Assembly (NCBI RefSeq): GCF_017310545.1
Contig: NZ_CP066203.1
Location: forward strand, 2,232,001-2,296,000
DNA from: Methylacidimicrobium sp. B4
GTDB taxonomy: Bacteria; Verrucomicrobiota; Verrucomicrobiia; Methylacidiphilales; Methylacidiphilaceae
Length of the DNA: 64,000 nucleotides
Direction: 5' to 3'
Numbering within the stretch: position 1 is the first letter of the stretch; each line of letters opens with the position of its first letter. The notes beneath the pieces were generated by a model, which was given only the letters and a program-made list of their open reading frames with translations, was not told the DNA's origin and searched no databases. The position numbers were made by a program, and so were the translations under genes. Below, piece by piece: positions 39,883-47,692 of the stretch.

Positions 39883-41291
39883 ACGGAGAGCGGTTGCTCC
39901 GCGCCGTTGCGCATCGCCTTGACGAAGTTGGTTCCCATCTCCCACAAGGGACCCGGAAATTTTCGTAGCTCGGTCAGGACCGAGTCGAGAGCGCCCAGGA
40001 AATGGTCGATCTCCTTGGGACCGACGATCAGCGGGGGGAGCGCCTTGATCACATCCGCGTTATTCGCCGCGACTTGCGTCAGGATGCGGTGCTTCGCCAT
40101 GAGCTGAGAGACCACGAGCTGAGGGAAGAGCCCCGGATCGAGCGCATGCACGGTCTTCCAGGCCATCTTGAGGCGCAAGGATCGTGGCTCGGCGAATTCA
40201 ACGGCCATCATGAGCCCCTTGACCCGAACCTCCTTGATGATTTCGTGCTGCTTTTGGAGCGCCAGGAGGCCCTGCTCCAGCCGTTCTCCCATCCGGGCCG
40301 CGTTTTCGACGAGCTTCTCCTCTTCCAGGACGGAGAGCGCGGCCAATCCGCAGGCGCAGGCGAGGTTGTTTCTTCCAAAGGTCGAGGAATGAACAATGCA
40401 CCGGTCGAGCCGGCTGAAGACTTTCTGGTAGATCGAGCGCCGCGTCAGGATGGCCCCACAGGGCACATATCCTGCGGAGAGCGCCTTGGCCAGCGTGACG
40501 ATGTCGGGCTGGAGCCCCCAGTGCTCGAAGGCAAACCATCTGCCCGTTCGTCCGAGCCCCGATTGCACCTCGTCGCAGATCAGAAGGGTTCCATGCCGCC
40601 GGCAGAGCGCCTGCGCCTGCACGAAGTAATCGTCTCGGGGAAACTGAACCCCTTTCCCTTGTACCGCCTCGATGATCAAGGCGGCCACGTCCCCTTTCTG
40701 GAGCTCGTGCTCCAGGATCCCCAGGTCTCCCGACGGGACGGTCTGACAGCCGGGAAGGAAGGGCGCAAAGCCTTCATGAAAGAAGGGGTTGCCCGTCAGG
40801 GAGAGCGACCCCATCGAGAGGCCGTGGAAGGAGTTTTGCAGCGAAAGGAGCCGTGGCCGTCCGGTTCCGGCGCGCGCAAACTTGATCGCCCCCTCCACCG
40901 CTTCGGTCCCGCTGTTACAGAGGAAGACCGAGTCGAGATGCGAGGCACCCTGGGAGGCGAAGCGCTGGACGAGCGCTTCCGCCAAGAGCCCGCTCAGAAG
41001 GGCGGAATCCATCTGGACCATGTTCGGCAGGTCCAGATCGAGGGCGTCACGGATCGCCTTCTGAGGCACCGGATGGTTCCGTCCGATCGAAAAGACCCCG
41101 AATCCGCTCAGGAAATCGAGATACTCGTTGTCTTCACGATCGTAGAGATAGGCCCCCTTGGCCCGCGCATAGACCTTGTCGAAGCCGATGATCTGCTGCA
41201 CTCGAACGAGCGTCCGGTTCAGATGCTTCTGGTGCAGGGAGTAGTTTTCCCCCATGCGGGAACGGACGATTCCCGGAAGATCGAAAGGCAT
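39879..41291 (-). CDS. Class III PLP-dependent aminotransferase (possibly HpnO, hopanoid synthesis)
   Basis: A 470-residue fold-type I aminotransferase. FLCNSGTEAVEGAIKFAR binds the cofactor phosphate, LLICDEVQSGLGRTG holds the PLP Asp, and VTLAKALSAGYVPCGA contains the Schiff-base Lys. The distinctive N-terminus (ENYSLHQKHLNRTLVRVQQIIGFDKVYARAKG) and the long C-terminal extension resemble the HpnO group that makes aminobacteriohopanetriol. That function is tentative because no other hopanoid gene is nearby. Ornithine or acetylornithine aminotransferase would be the alternatives. Confidence 0.75.
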   Translation of the reverse strand: MPFDLPGIVRSRMGENYSLHQKHLNRTLVRVQQIIGFDKVYARAKGAYLYDREDNEYLDFLSGFGVFSIGRNHPVPQKAIRDALDLDLPNMVQMDSALLSGLLAEALVQRFASQGASHLDSVFLCNSGTEAVEGAIKFARAGTGRPRLLSLQNSFHGLSMGSLSLTGNPFFHEGFAPFLPGCQTVPSGDLGILEHELQKGDVAALIIEAVQGKGVQFPRDDYFVQAQALCRRHGTLLICDEVQSGLGRTGRWFAFEHWGLQPDIVTLAKALSAGYVPCGAILTRRSIYQKVFSRLDRCIVHSSTFGRNNLACACGLAALSVLEEEKLVENAARMGERLEQGLLALQKQHEIIKEVRVKGLMMAVEFAEPRSLRLKMAWKTVHALDPGLFPQLVVSQLMAKHRILTQVAANNADVIKALPPLIVGPKEIDHFLGALDSVLTELRKFPGPLWEMGTNFVKAMRNGAEQPLSV

Positions 41292-41552
41292 AAGCGATTG
41301 GTTTCCTTAAAACGAGGCGCAGAAGGTTTTCACTCGCTCCCGATGGTGATCGAAGATCGGAACGTTTTTGCATACTCCCGCGGGTCGTTCCCGACAAGGG
41401 AAAACTCACCGCAAGAGCATGCGGGGATCTCTCGCGCGAGCTTCTGGCACGTTCGGTCGAGAATGCGATCTTGGCGAAGCCCCGGCCAATCCCGCGGGAA
41501 TTTGCGCGAACGCCTTGACCCGTGTACGTTCATCCAAACCGGAGGATATGAC

Positions 41553-41777
41553 ATGTTAGTCAATGAAGGAAAAACGGAGCGTGTTCTCCGAGTGCTGGCC
41601 GGCTTGGCTCTTCTCATCGGACTGCCGCTGATCCTCTCCGGTCCCGCCAAATGGTGGGGAGTGATTGGCTTGCTTCCCCTCATCACCGGGCTGGTCGGAT
41701 ACTGTCCCGCTTGGTCCCTCTTCGGGATCAACACCTGCCGGGTGAAGAACTCCCACGAAGCGCCCCATCGCGGATAG
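41553..41777 (+). CDS. DUF2892 (YgaP membrane-domain) protein
   Basis: A 74-residue membrane protein: MLVNEGKTERVLRVLAGLAL, two hydrophobic helices, and the conserved LPLITGLVGYCPAWSLFGINTC. GGAGG (41541-41545) lies upstream of the ATG. This matches the membrane part of YgaP-like sulfurtransferases without the rhodanese domain. Its role is unknown. The preceding 261-base gap shows no other feature I can support. Confidence 0.85.
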   Translation: MLVNEGKTERVLRVLAGLALLIGLPLILSGPAKWWGVIGLLPLITGLVGYCPAWSLFGINTCRVKNSHEAPHRG

Positions 41778-41861
41778 GGTCTTGCGCTGCGGGATTGAGT
41801 GCGTGAAGAGGCCGCAGAAGCTTTTTCTCGGCTCTTGCCTAAAGGAGCTTTCCGTTATTCC

Positions 41862-41877
41862 GACGTCGCCAGACGTC
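41862..41877. promoter_or_regulatory. Twin GACGTC palindrome upstream of cmr2 (candidate operator)
   Basis: GACGTC at 41862-41867 and again at 41872-41877, with centres exactly ten bases apart; the second copy extends to the palindrome AGACGTCT. It lies just upstream of the -35 element of the cmr2 promoter. The same arrangement recurs at 46243-46258 before cmr4. An operator role is inferred. Confidence 0.45.
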
Positions 41878-41883
41878 TCTTGC

Positions 41884-41912
41884 TTGGCAATGGTGGCAAA
41901 AGTTCCTAATAA
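41884..41912 (+). promoter_or_regulatory. Predicted promoter of the cmr operon
   Basis: TTGGCA (41884-41889), 17-base spacer, TAATAA (41907-41912). Both hexamers are close to consensus. The expected transcription start is about 41918-41920, directly at the cmr2 ATG (41921), so the message would have almost no leader. Confidence 0.6.
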
Positions 41913-41920
41913 TCTCCGCC

Positions 41921-44900
41921 ATGAACGCCATGAACTTCTGGCAGCGGAAGCTCCTGGCTCTTCTGCACGATCCGCCAAGCAAGGCCTTCAATCTCCGAGA
42001 GCATGAGGAGATTGCGGCTTCCCATCTGCGTGCAGCCGGCTTCGATCGGCAAAGCGTTCGCTGGTTTTTTGATAAGAAGTGCGATCATGCAGCCGCCGCA
42101 GCGGATCGGATCATCTTCCCGAAACCATCCGTCCTCAGTTCCCCATTCCAGGGCCGATTCCACCATCCCTTGGGGGAAGGGAGGCTCGTTTTTAGCCCGC
42201 CGATCGAGCCAGACGATGCGGAAGCGAAGGTGGCGAAAGGCCAGCCTCAGTACGAAGGGATTAGCAATGTGGAGGACCTTCCGGGTTGCCCCGCCGGATC
42301 GGGCAGGGACTGGGCCAACTTCTTCCTCCACTGGCGGCTCTGGCCATACTTCGCAGCAGAGCAAGACCCAAGGCTTTCCTTCTTGCCAGCGGATACCCGA
42401 ATCCCGGATCACACCATTTGGACCCATTGCGCGATTACCAGCGCCCTCCAGGGATGCGTGGAGGTCACCGGAGACGGTCCGAACACCGAAATTCGTTCCT
42501 TTTCTCCCGCCTTCCTCCTCATGCAGGTCGGCCCGGTCCAGGAATTTATTGCCCAAGCTCGGAAGACGCGCGACCTATGGAGCGGAAGCTATCTCCTCTC
42601 TTTTTTGATGGCACACGGGCTCAAGGCGATCACCGACCGCATCGGCCCGGATGCGATTCTTTTTCCATCCCTGTGCGGCCAGCCCCTCTTTGACTGGCTC
42701 CACAAGAAGGAACTGTACGATCGAGTGAGCCCTGAACTCTGGCAGGACCTCTGTGTAACCGACAAGCAGATCCTCACCCCCAATCTTCCCAACCGCTTTC
42801 TTGCGCTCGTTCCTTCGGAACGCGCCAAGGCCCTGGCCGAGGCTGCCGAGGCATCGATCCGGCAATGCCTCAACGACATCTCCGAGAAGTGCCTGGACTG
42901 GTTTAAGAAGCAAGGCAATCCGCTCGACTCCAAGGGAGAGGGGAGGTGGCGAGAGCAGGTCGACCATTTTCTTTCGATCCATTGGCAGACCTGGCCCTGG
43001 GCCGCCTCTCCGGAGCAGGCTCGCTTGGAGCATGAGGCCCTTTTTGGAGAGGATCCTGAGAAGAATGGCCTTGCCAAGCGGTTCCGCGCCTACCACCACG
43101 CCGCTCAGGAGGGAATTCCTCGAGATCATCTCGATCCCCGCAACTATCGCCATCGCAGTTGGAAGGAGGGGAGTCAGTGGACATCGGAAATCCTGTTCAA
43201 TGCGGACGGGCTTCCCGAGGTTGAGAACCCCGGATTTGCCTGGTCGATCCATTACTCGATGGTCGACTCCCATCTCGCTGCTCGACGGAATACCCGGGAC
43301 TTTCCCTTTTGGGGGAAGCCTGAAGAGCTCGCGCGGCGCTCCGGTCTCCCCAAAGACGTCCTCTCGGGGAAGGAGGAGTCGGTTGGAGGAAAGGAGTGGC
43401 TGGAGAGCTTGGAGAAGATCCCGGGGCATCTCTTCCGGCCTGGGGAGATCCTGGGAGCCCTGAACCTCATCAAGCGGGTCTGGCACAAGGCGTATTTGGA
43501 ACCCGGTTCTGAGGAAAGATCAAAGATTGATGGCTCTGATGGCTCTGCTCGCTTCGACTCAGTTCCCGACGTGGCTGCCGCCGATTGGGTCGAGGAGCTT
43601 CGGGAAAGGCTGGAAGGGGAACCAGAGGGAAGTCAGATTCGTAACTCGCTCGCCCAATTCGGGCAATCGCTGGATGTGGCGAAGGAGGAAGTGGATTTAC
43701 CCGATTATCGCCCCTATTCGGAATGCAAGGACAGCAAGGAATGGATTAACAAAAACTCTCCTTCTCTTTTCCACGAGCCGGAGATCCGACGCTGGATCCG
43801 GGATCGGCGGGAGAAGGCGGAGTCCTCGAGGTGCAGTGAGGCTGCGCGGAATCTCAAGAGGCTCTATGACGAAGTAGGGAGCTCTCCACGCCGCTACGTC
43901 GCTGTCCTTGCGCTCGATGGCGACTCGATGGGCAAGTGGTTGAGCGGCGAAAATCTGCCACCGCTAAAGAGCCAGTTGTCCTCCGAGTCCTTGAACTATT
44001 TTAGCAAAGAGCAGCCAAATGCGAAGGATCCAAAAGCCCTATGCGAGCTTAAAGAAAGCAAACGGCTTCTGACCCCAAGCTTTCACCTCGAGTTGAGCAC
44101 AGCGCTCGCCAACTTTGCGATCTACCTCGCTTGGCCGATCGTCGAATCCTTTCAAGGAGAGCTCATCTATGCTGGAGGCGATGATGTCCTTGCCATGCTC
44201 CCCGCCCGCAATGCGCTGCGTTGCGCTGCCGCACTTCGCATGGCCTTTCAAGGCAATCCGAAACTTCATTCCTCTTTTCGGGGCGTCAAAGAGGCCGATG
44301 AGGATCAGTGGGGCTTCGCTGTCCTGGACGCTGACTGGTGGCGGACCAGACAGCAAGTCAAGCTTCCTCGAGATTACCACATCCTCGTGCCCGGAAGGCG
44401 GGCGGATCTCTCCGCAGGGATTGCCATTGGCCATATGTATAGCCCGCTGCAGAACCTCATGGAAGCGGCAAGGGCCGCTGAGAAGAGGGCCAAAAGCAAA
44501 TTGGGGTACGGCAGGTCGGCCTTCGCGATCAGCCTCTTTAAGCGGTCAGGGGAGATTCTGCAGTGGGGAGCAAAGTGGGAGTCGTCTGCGATCGGGCTTA
44601 GCGAAGAGTTTGCGAGGCTTTCGCGAAAGGAGAGAGAGAAGAAGCGGAAGCTCTCGGGACGCTTTCCCTATGCGCTAGCCGCTCTCTTGCGCACTTATTC
44701 GCTAGCGGAGCCGGCGGGTCGCATGAGGATCGATGAGTCGATCGCCCCCCTCTGTCGGGCCGATCTAGAGTACGTTGTGAGCCGCCAAGCGGCTCAAGAG
44801 TGGGACCAAGCCGAACGGAATGCGTTTTTCTCGCTTGCCTCTCGGTATCTGGAGGAATGTCGCGAGGAAAATAGGCTTCTGGACGACTTCCTTGGACCGT

Positions 44901-44938
44901 TCCTGACCGAGGCCTTTTTGGAGGATCAACGGGACTGA
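41921..44938 (+). CDS. cmr2: Type III-B CRISPR module large subunit Cas10/Cmr2
   Basis: Signature protein of the Cmr complex, 1005 residues. When target RNA binds, Cas10 makes cyclic oligoadenylates from ATP. The N-terminal HD site is visible as LLALLHDPPSKAF (H16, D17), followed by a long Cmr2-specific region (GPVQEFIAQARKTRDLWSGS). The first palm domain has LALDGDSMGKWLSG (Asp 666, 668), and the second has the cyclase motif YAGGDDVLAML (GGDD at 752-755), fully conserved. The start could be ATG 41921 or ATG 41930; no Shine-Dalgarno is seen. It heads the operon and is more AT-rich than its neighbours outside the island. Confidence 0.95.
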   Translation: MNAMNFWQRKLLALLHDPPSKAFNLREHEEIAASHLRAAGFDRQSVRWFFDKKCDHAAAAADRIIFPKPSVLSSPFQGRFHHPLGEGRLVFSPPIEPDDAEAKVAKGQPQYEGISNVEDLPGCPAGSGRDWANFFLHWRLWPYFAAEQDPRLSFLPADTRIPDHTIWTHCAITSALQGCVEVTGDGPNTEIRSFSPAFLLMQVGPVQEFIAQARKTRDLWSGSYLLSFLMAHGLKAITDRIGPDAILFPSLCGQPLFDWLHKKELYDRVSPELWQDLCVTDKQILTPNLPNRFLALVPSERAKALAEAAEASIRQCLNDISEKCLDWFKKQGNPLDSKGEGRWREQVDHFLSIHWQTWPWAASPEQARLEHEALFGEDPEKNGLAKRFRAYHHAAQEGIPRDHLDPRNYRHRSWKEGSQWTSEILFNADGLPEVENPGFAWSIHYSMVDSHLAARRNTRDFPFWGKPEELARRSGLPKDVLSGKEESVGGKEWLESLEKIPGHLFRPGEILGALNLIKRVWHKAYLEPGSEERSKIDGSDGSARFDSVPDVAAADWVEELRERLEGEPEGSQIRNSLAQFGQSLDVAKEEVDLPDYRPYSECKDSKEWINKNSPSLFHEPEIRRWIRDRREKAESSRCSEAARNLKRLYDEVGSSPRRYVAVLALDGDSMGKWLSGENLPPLKSQLSSESLNYFSKEQPNAKDPKALCELKESKRLLTPSFHLELSTALANFAIYLAWPIVESFQGELIYAGGDDVLAMLPARNALRCAAALRMAFQGNPKLHSSFRGVKEADEDQWGFAVLDADWWRTRQQVKLPRDYHILVPGRRADLSAGIAIGHMYSPLQNLMEAARAAEKRAKSKLGYGRSAFAISLFKRSGEILQWGAKWESSAIGLSEEFARLSRKEREKKRKLSGRFPYALAALLRTYSLAEPAGRMRIDESIAPLCRADLEYVVSRQAAQEWDQAERNAFFSLASRYLEECREENRLLDDFLGPFLTEAFLEDQRD

Positions 44939-44940
44939 GC

Positions 44941-46296
44941 ATGGAAAGCTTTGATTTGATTCCAATCGATACCCTCTTCTTCCGAGATGCACGGCCTCTT
45001 GCTGCCGGTAGCGCCTATGGTCGAGGGGCCCGTTGGCCGTTGCCCCCGGCCCTTCATAGCGCCTTGAGGACCGCCCTGCTCTCGAAAGCGGGGACTCTGC
45101 CCGCCGCATATCGGCCTGGTGCCTTACGCAGGGGAGTTCCCCGCGGTCGAATGGGGAGCGATGCCTTTCAATGGCTCCACATCCACGGGCCCTTTCCCGT
45201 TCTTGGAAAGAAAACCTACTTTCCGCGTCCTGCCGATCTGGTGGTGGACCAAGGCAAGGCAGGCTTCCTATTCCCCGTAAGGCCGATCAATAGAGAAAAC
45301 GATCTCTTGCCTGGAGAAAACAATCTGCCGCGTCCACTTCTCTACGCCTGTGCCAGAGCCAAGGCAGCAAAGGAGGAGCACCCGGTTCAATGGATCGAGC
45401 ATGCCTCCTTTGAGAAATATCTGGCGGATAAGCCATTCGACTTGCCGGGCGAGGAAGAGCTTTGGGACTCTGAGAAACGAATCGGGGTTTCGATCGATCC
45501 CGGGAGACAAACCGCCAGGGAGGGGCAGCTCTATGTTGCCGAGCATCTGCGGCTGCGGGATGGGGCTCGGCTTCGATTTGCGGTCAACGTCCCTCCTGCT
45601 CACAAGGAGCGGCATCCGGAAGAGGATGGGCTGCTCGTGAACGATCTGGCGGAATCGACCATCTGCTTTGGCGGAGAGGGGCGCTTTGTTCGCGTGAGGA
45701 AGGCCCCAAGCCCATTGCAACTGCCGCGGATCGATCTAGCTGGGCAGCGGGTGAAGTGGGTTCTTCTGACTCCCGCTGTCTTCCTTTACGGCTGGCGTCC
45801 CGGCTGGGTAGACGAAGCGGGGCGGGTCCGCTTGCGGGTGATCGACAAGGAGGCTCGTCGGGAGTTTCGGAGAAGGCGCCGAAGCGACCCTGCTTGGCAA
45901 TACAACGAAGACGAAGAGACCGCTCCTCGGATTTCCGCCCGGCTTGTGGCCGCCTGTCTAGGGAAGCCCGAGCCCGTGAGCGGCTGGGCTCTTCTTCCCC
46001 GCATTGGCAATGGCAGCGAAGGCGATGGGACACCAGGGGCTGGGTCCAAGCCGACCATGCTGGCTGTTCCGGCAGGCTCCGTCTACTACTTCGAGGCGGA
46101 AAACGAGAGGGAGGCCCAAAACCTCGCCGAGGCTCTCCACGGACGCTGCCGCTCTGATTTCCTAGGGGAGAAGGGCCTCGGCCTCGGAGTTTGCGGCTCC
46201 TGGCAGCTTTTGGAAGCCTCAAAGCGGCATGGGCCAGAGAGCGACGTCGCTGGACGTCAGGGGAGGAGCGCGAGCGGAGAAGAAAGGATAAGCTGA
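44941..46296 (+). CDS. cmr3: Type III-B CRISPR module protein Cmr3
   Basis: A RAMP (Cas5-group) subunit of 451 residues that, with Cmr2, caps the crRNA 5' handle end. The N-terminus IPIDTLFFRDARPLAAGSAYGRGARWPLPP is the Cmr3 hallmark (the LFFRDARP segment). LTPAVFLYGWRPGW in the middle and a C-terminal PAGSVYYFEAE plus GEKGLGLGVCGSW glycine-rich RAMP loop complete it. The ATG follows the cmr2 stop after two bases. The 3' end contains the second GACGTC pair. Confidence 0.93.
   Translation: MESFDLIPIDTLFFRDARPLAAGSAYGRGARWPLPPALHSALRTALLSKAGTLPAAYRPGALRRGVPRGRMGSDAFQWLHIHGPFPVLGKKTYFPRPADLVVDQGKAGFLFPVRPINRENDLLPGENNLPRPLLYACARAKAAKEEHPVQWIEHASFEKYLADKPFDLPGEEELWDSEKRIGVSIDPGRQTAREGQLYVAEHLRLRDGARLRFAVNVPPAHKERHPEEDGLLVNDLAESTICFGGEGRFVRVRKAPSPLQLPRIDLAGQRVKWVLLTPAVFLYGWRPGWVDEAGRVRLRVIDKEARREFRRRRRSDPAWQYNEDEETAPRISARLVAACLGKPEPVSGWALLPRIGNGSEGDGTPGAGSKPTMLAVPAGSVYYFEAENEREAQNLAEALHGRCRSDFLGEKGLGLGVCGSWQLLEASKRHGPESDVAGRQGRSASGEERIS
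46243..46258. promoter_or_regulatory. Second twin GACGTC motif, before cmr4
   Basis: GACGTC at 46243-46248 and 46253-46258 with the same four-base spacer as upstream of cmr2; CGACGTCGC is shared at the left half. It lies within the end of cmr3, about 55 bases before cmr4. Coding constraint is possible, but the repetition of the whole layout is notable. Confidence 0.4.
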
Positions 46297-46312
46297 GCAA
46301 GGAGAGGAAACG

Positions 46313-47296
46313 ATGACCGAGGCGATAGAAGTGGAAGCAGAAGGACCGAATGGCAGGGAGGGAGCCAAAGAAGAATCGCTCTGCTCCCCTTTGTACATCT
46401 TCACACGAACGCCCCTTCATGTCGGAGCCGGAGCATCCGTCGGAGCCATCGATCTGCCGATCCAGCGAGAGCGCCATACCGGTTTTCCGATCATTCCCGG
46501 GAGCACGCTCAAGGGTGTCTTTGCCGATTGCTGCTATGAGCAAAAGGGTAACGGCAGTCCAACGACAACTCGAAGCAGCGACGGGAAGTGGCTTTTTGGT
46601 TCCGATGACGCTGAGAACGCTGCGGCTGGCGCGCTCCAGTTTTCGGAGGCGAAGCTCTTGGCCTTCCCGATCCGATCGGCCAAAGGCTGCTTTGCTTGGA
46701 TCACTTGCCCTCTGATCTTGAAGCGCTATGCCAGGGATCTTGGGAAGGAGTCGCTCGTGGCAAGCCTGCCAGATGTGAAGGAGGAAGAGGCTCGCTTCGA
46801 TACGGGAACCCTTGGGATCGGAAAAAAGGTGATCCTTGAGGAGTATGCCTTTACCCACGTTGGCGACCCGTCCTCGGAGATTGGGGAAGCCCTAGCCGCG
46901 CTGCTTCCAGAGGATCCAATCTGGACCAATATCTGGACTAAGGAGAAAAAGCGGCTTGTCATCCTCTCCGATGCTTCAATGAGCTTCTTTGCCCGCTCCT
47001 CCTGCGAGGTCGCGCAGCACGTGAAGATTAGCGACGAAACCGGGGCAGCGGAAGAGGGGGCGCTCTTTAATCAGGAGAACGTGCCAAGCGAAACCATGTT
47101 CTACTCCCTCGTCCGTGCCTCCCAGGAGCGGCGGGGAGGCGAGGCTGCCGAGAGACGGTCTCCCCGCGCTGCCCGGTCCGCCTTTCGAAGGCTTCTCGAA
47201 CAGGAGAAAGGGGTCTTCCAGTTCGGCGCCGACGCGGGAACCGGGCTCGGTTTCTGCACGGTCCGGTTGGAGGAAGAGGCTGAGAGGCAATCCTAA
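46313..47296 (+). CDS. cmr4: Type III-B CRISPR module protein Cmr4 (Cas7)
   Basis: Backbone subunit of the complex, 327 residues, several copies of which bind crRNA and cut target RNA every six nucleotides. The core begins at residue 25 (PLYIFTRTPLHVGAGASVGAID). The Asp in GAIDLPIQRERHTGFPIIPG is the expected catalytic residue, and GSTLKGVF follows. C-terminal FQFGADAGTGLGFC is the Gly-rich RAMP loop. The first 24 residues (charged, Glu-rich) are an extension without homology. AAGGAGAGG precedes the ATG. Confidence 0.94.
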   Translation: MTEAIEVEAEGPNGREGAKEESLCSPLYIFTRTPLHVGAGASVGAIDLPIQRERHTGFPIIPGSTLKGVFADCCYEQKGNGSPTTTRSSDGKWLFGSDDAENAAAGALQFSEAKLLAFPIRSAKGCFAWITCPLILKRYARDLGKESLVASLPDVKEEEARFDTGTLGIGKKVILEEYAFTHVGDPSSEIGEALAALLPEDPIWTNIWTKEKKRLVILSDASMSFFARSSCEVAQHVKISDETGAAEEGALFNQENVPSETMFYSLVRASQERRGGEAAERRSPRAARSAFRRLLEQEKGVFQFGADAGTGLGFCTVRLEEEAERQS

Positions 47297-47314
47297 AGAG
47301 GAGGATTAGGACCC

Positions 47315-47692
47315 ATGCACAACCTCGAGCAGGAGCGGGCCAAGCATGCGTTGGAGAAGAGCAAGGATCTCGACCGACAAGCCGTCAACAAGCTTCCGGC
47401 CTTGATCATGAATAACGGGCTTTTGGCGACCATCGCCTTTGCCACCGACGGAGACTCCCGAGGCGGGATGGCTAAGGCGATGGATGCGATCGCCGACCAT
47501 TTGGCTAAGCGCCAGCTTATTGAGCGCCAGCTTATTGGGGAGGTCACCGCCAAGAAGATGCTCGAGGCGCTCGCAGGGAAAGAATCGGTGCAGCTTCGGT
47601 TAGCCACAGAGGAAGCGCTGGCCTATCTAGTCTATCTCAAGCGGTATGCTCAAAAGAAAACCAAAGAAAACCAAAAGGGGGGAATGAGGTGA
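47315..47692 (+). CDS. cmr5: Type III-B CRISPR module small subunit Cmr5 (Cas11)
   Basis: All-helical small subunit of 125 residues lining the target-RNA channel. The pattern NLEQERAKHALEK, KLPALIMNNGLLATIAF and a C-terminal Lys-rich helix is typical. Within it, a perfect 15-base tandem duplication (47508-47537) repeats the peptide RQLIE/RQLIG and lengthens a helix by five residues without breaking the frame. GAGGAGG precedes the ATG. Its stop overlaps the cmr6 start. Confidence 0.92.
   Translation: MHNLEQERAKHALEKSKDLDRQAVNKLPALIMNNGLLATIAFATDGDSRGGMAKAMDAIADHLAKRQLIERQLIGEVTAKKMLEALAGKESVQLRLATEEALAYLVYLKRYAQKKTKENQKGGMR

Noticed and set aside
40002-41777. Long plus-strand frame of 591 codons opposite the aminotransferase
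   Set aside because: Only the last 74 codons are a real gene (DUF2892, from 41553). The rest mirrors the aminotransferase on the other strand and has no recognisable domain.
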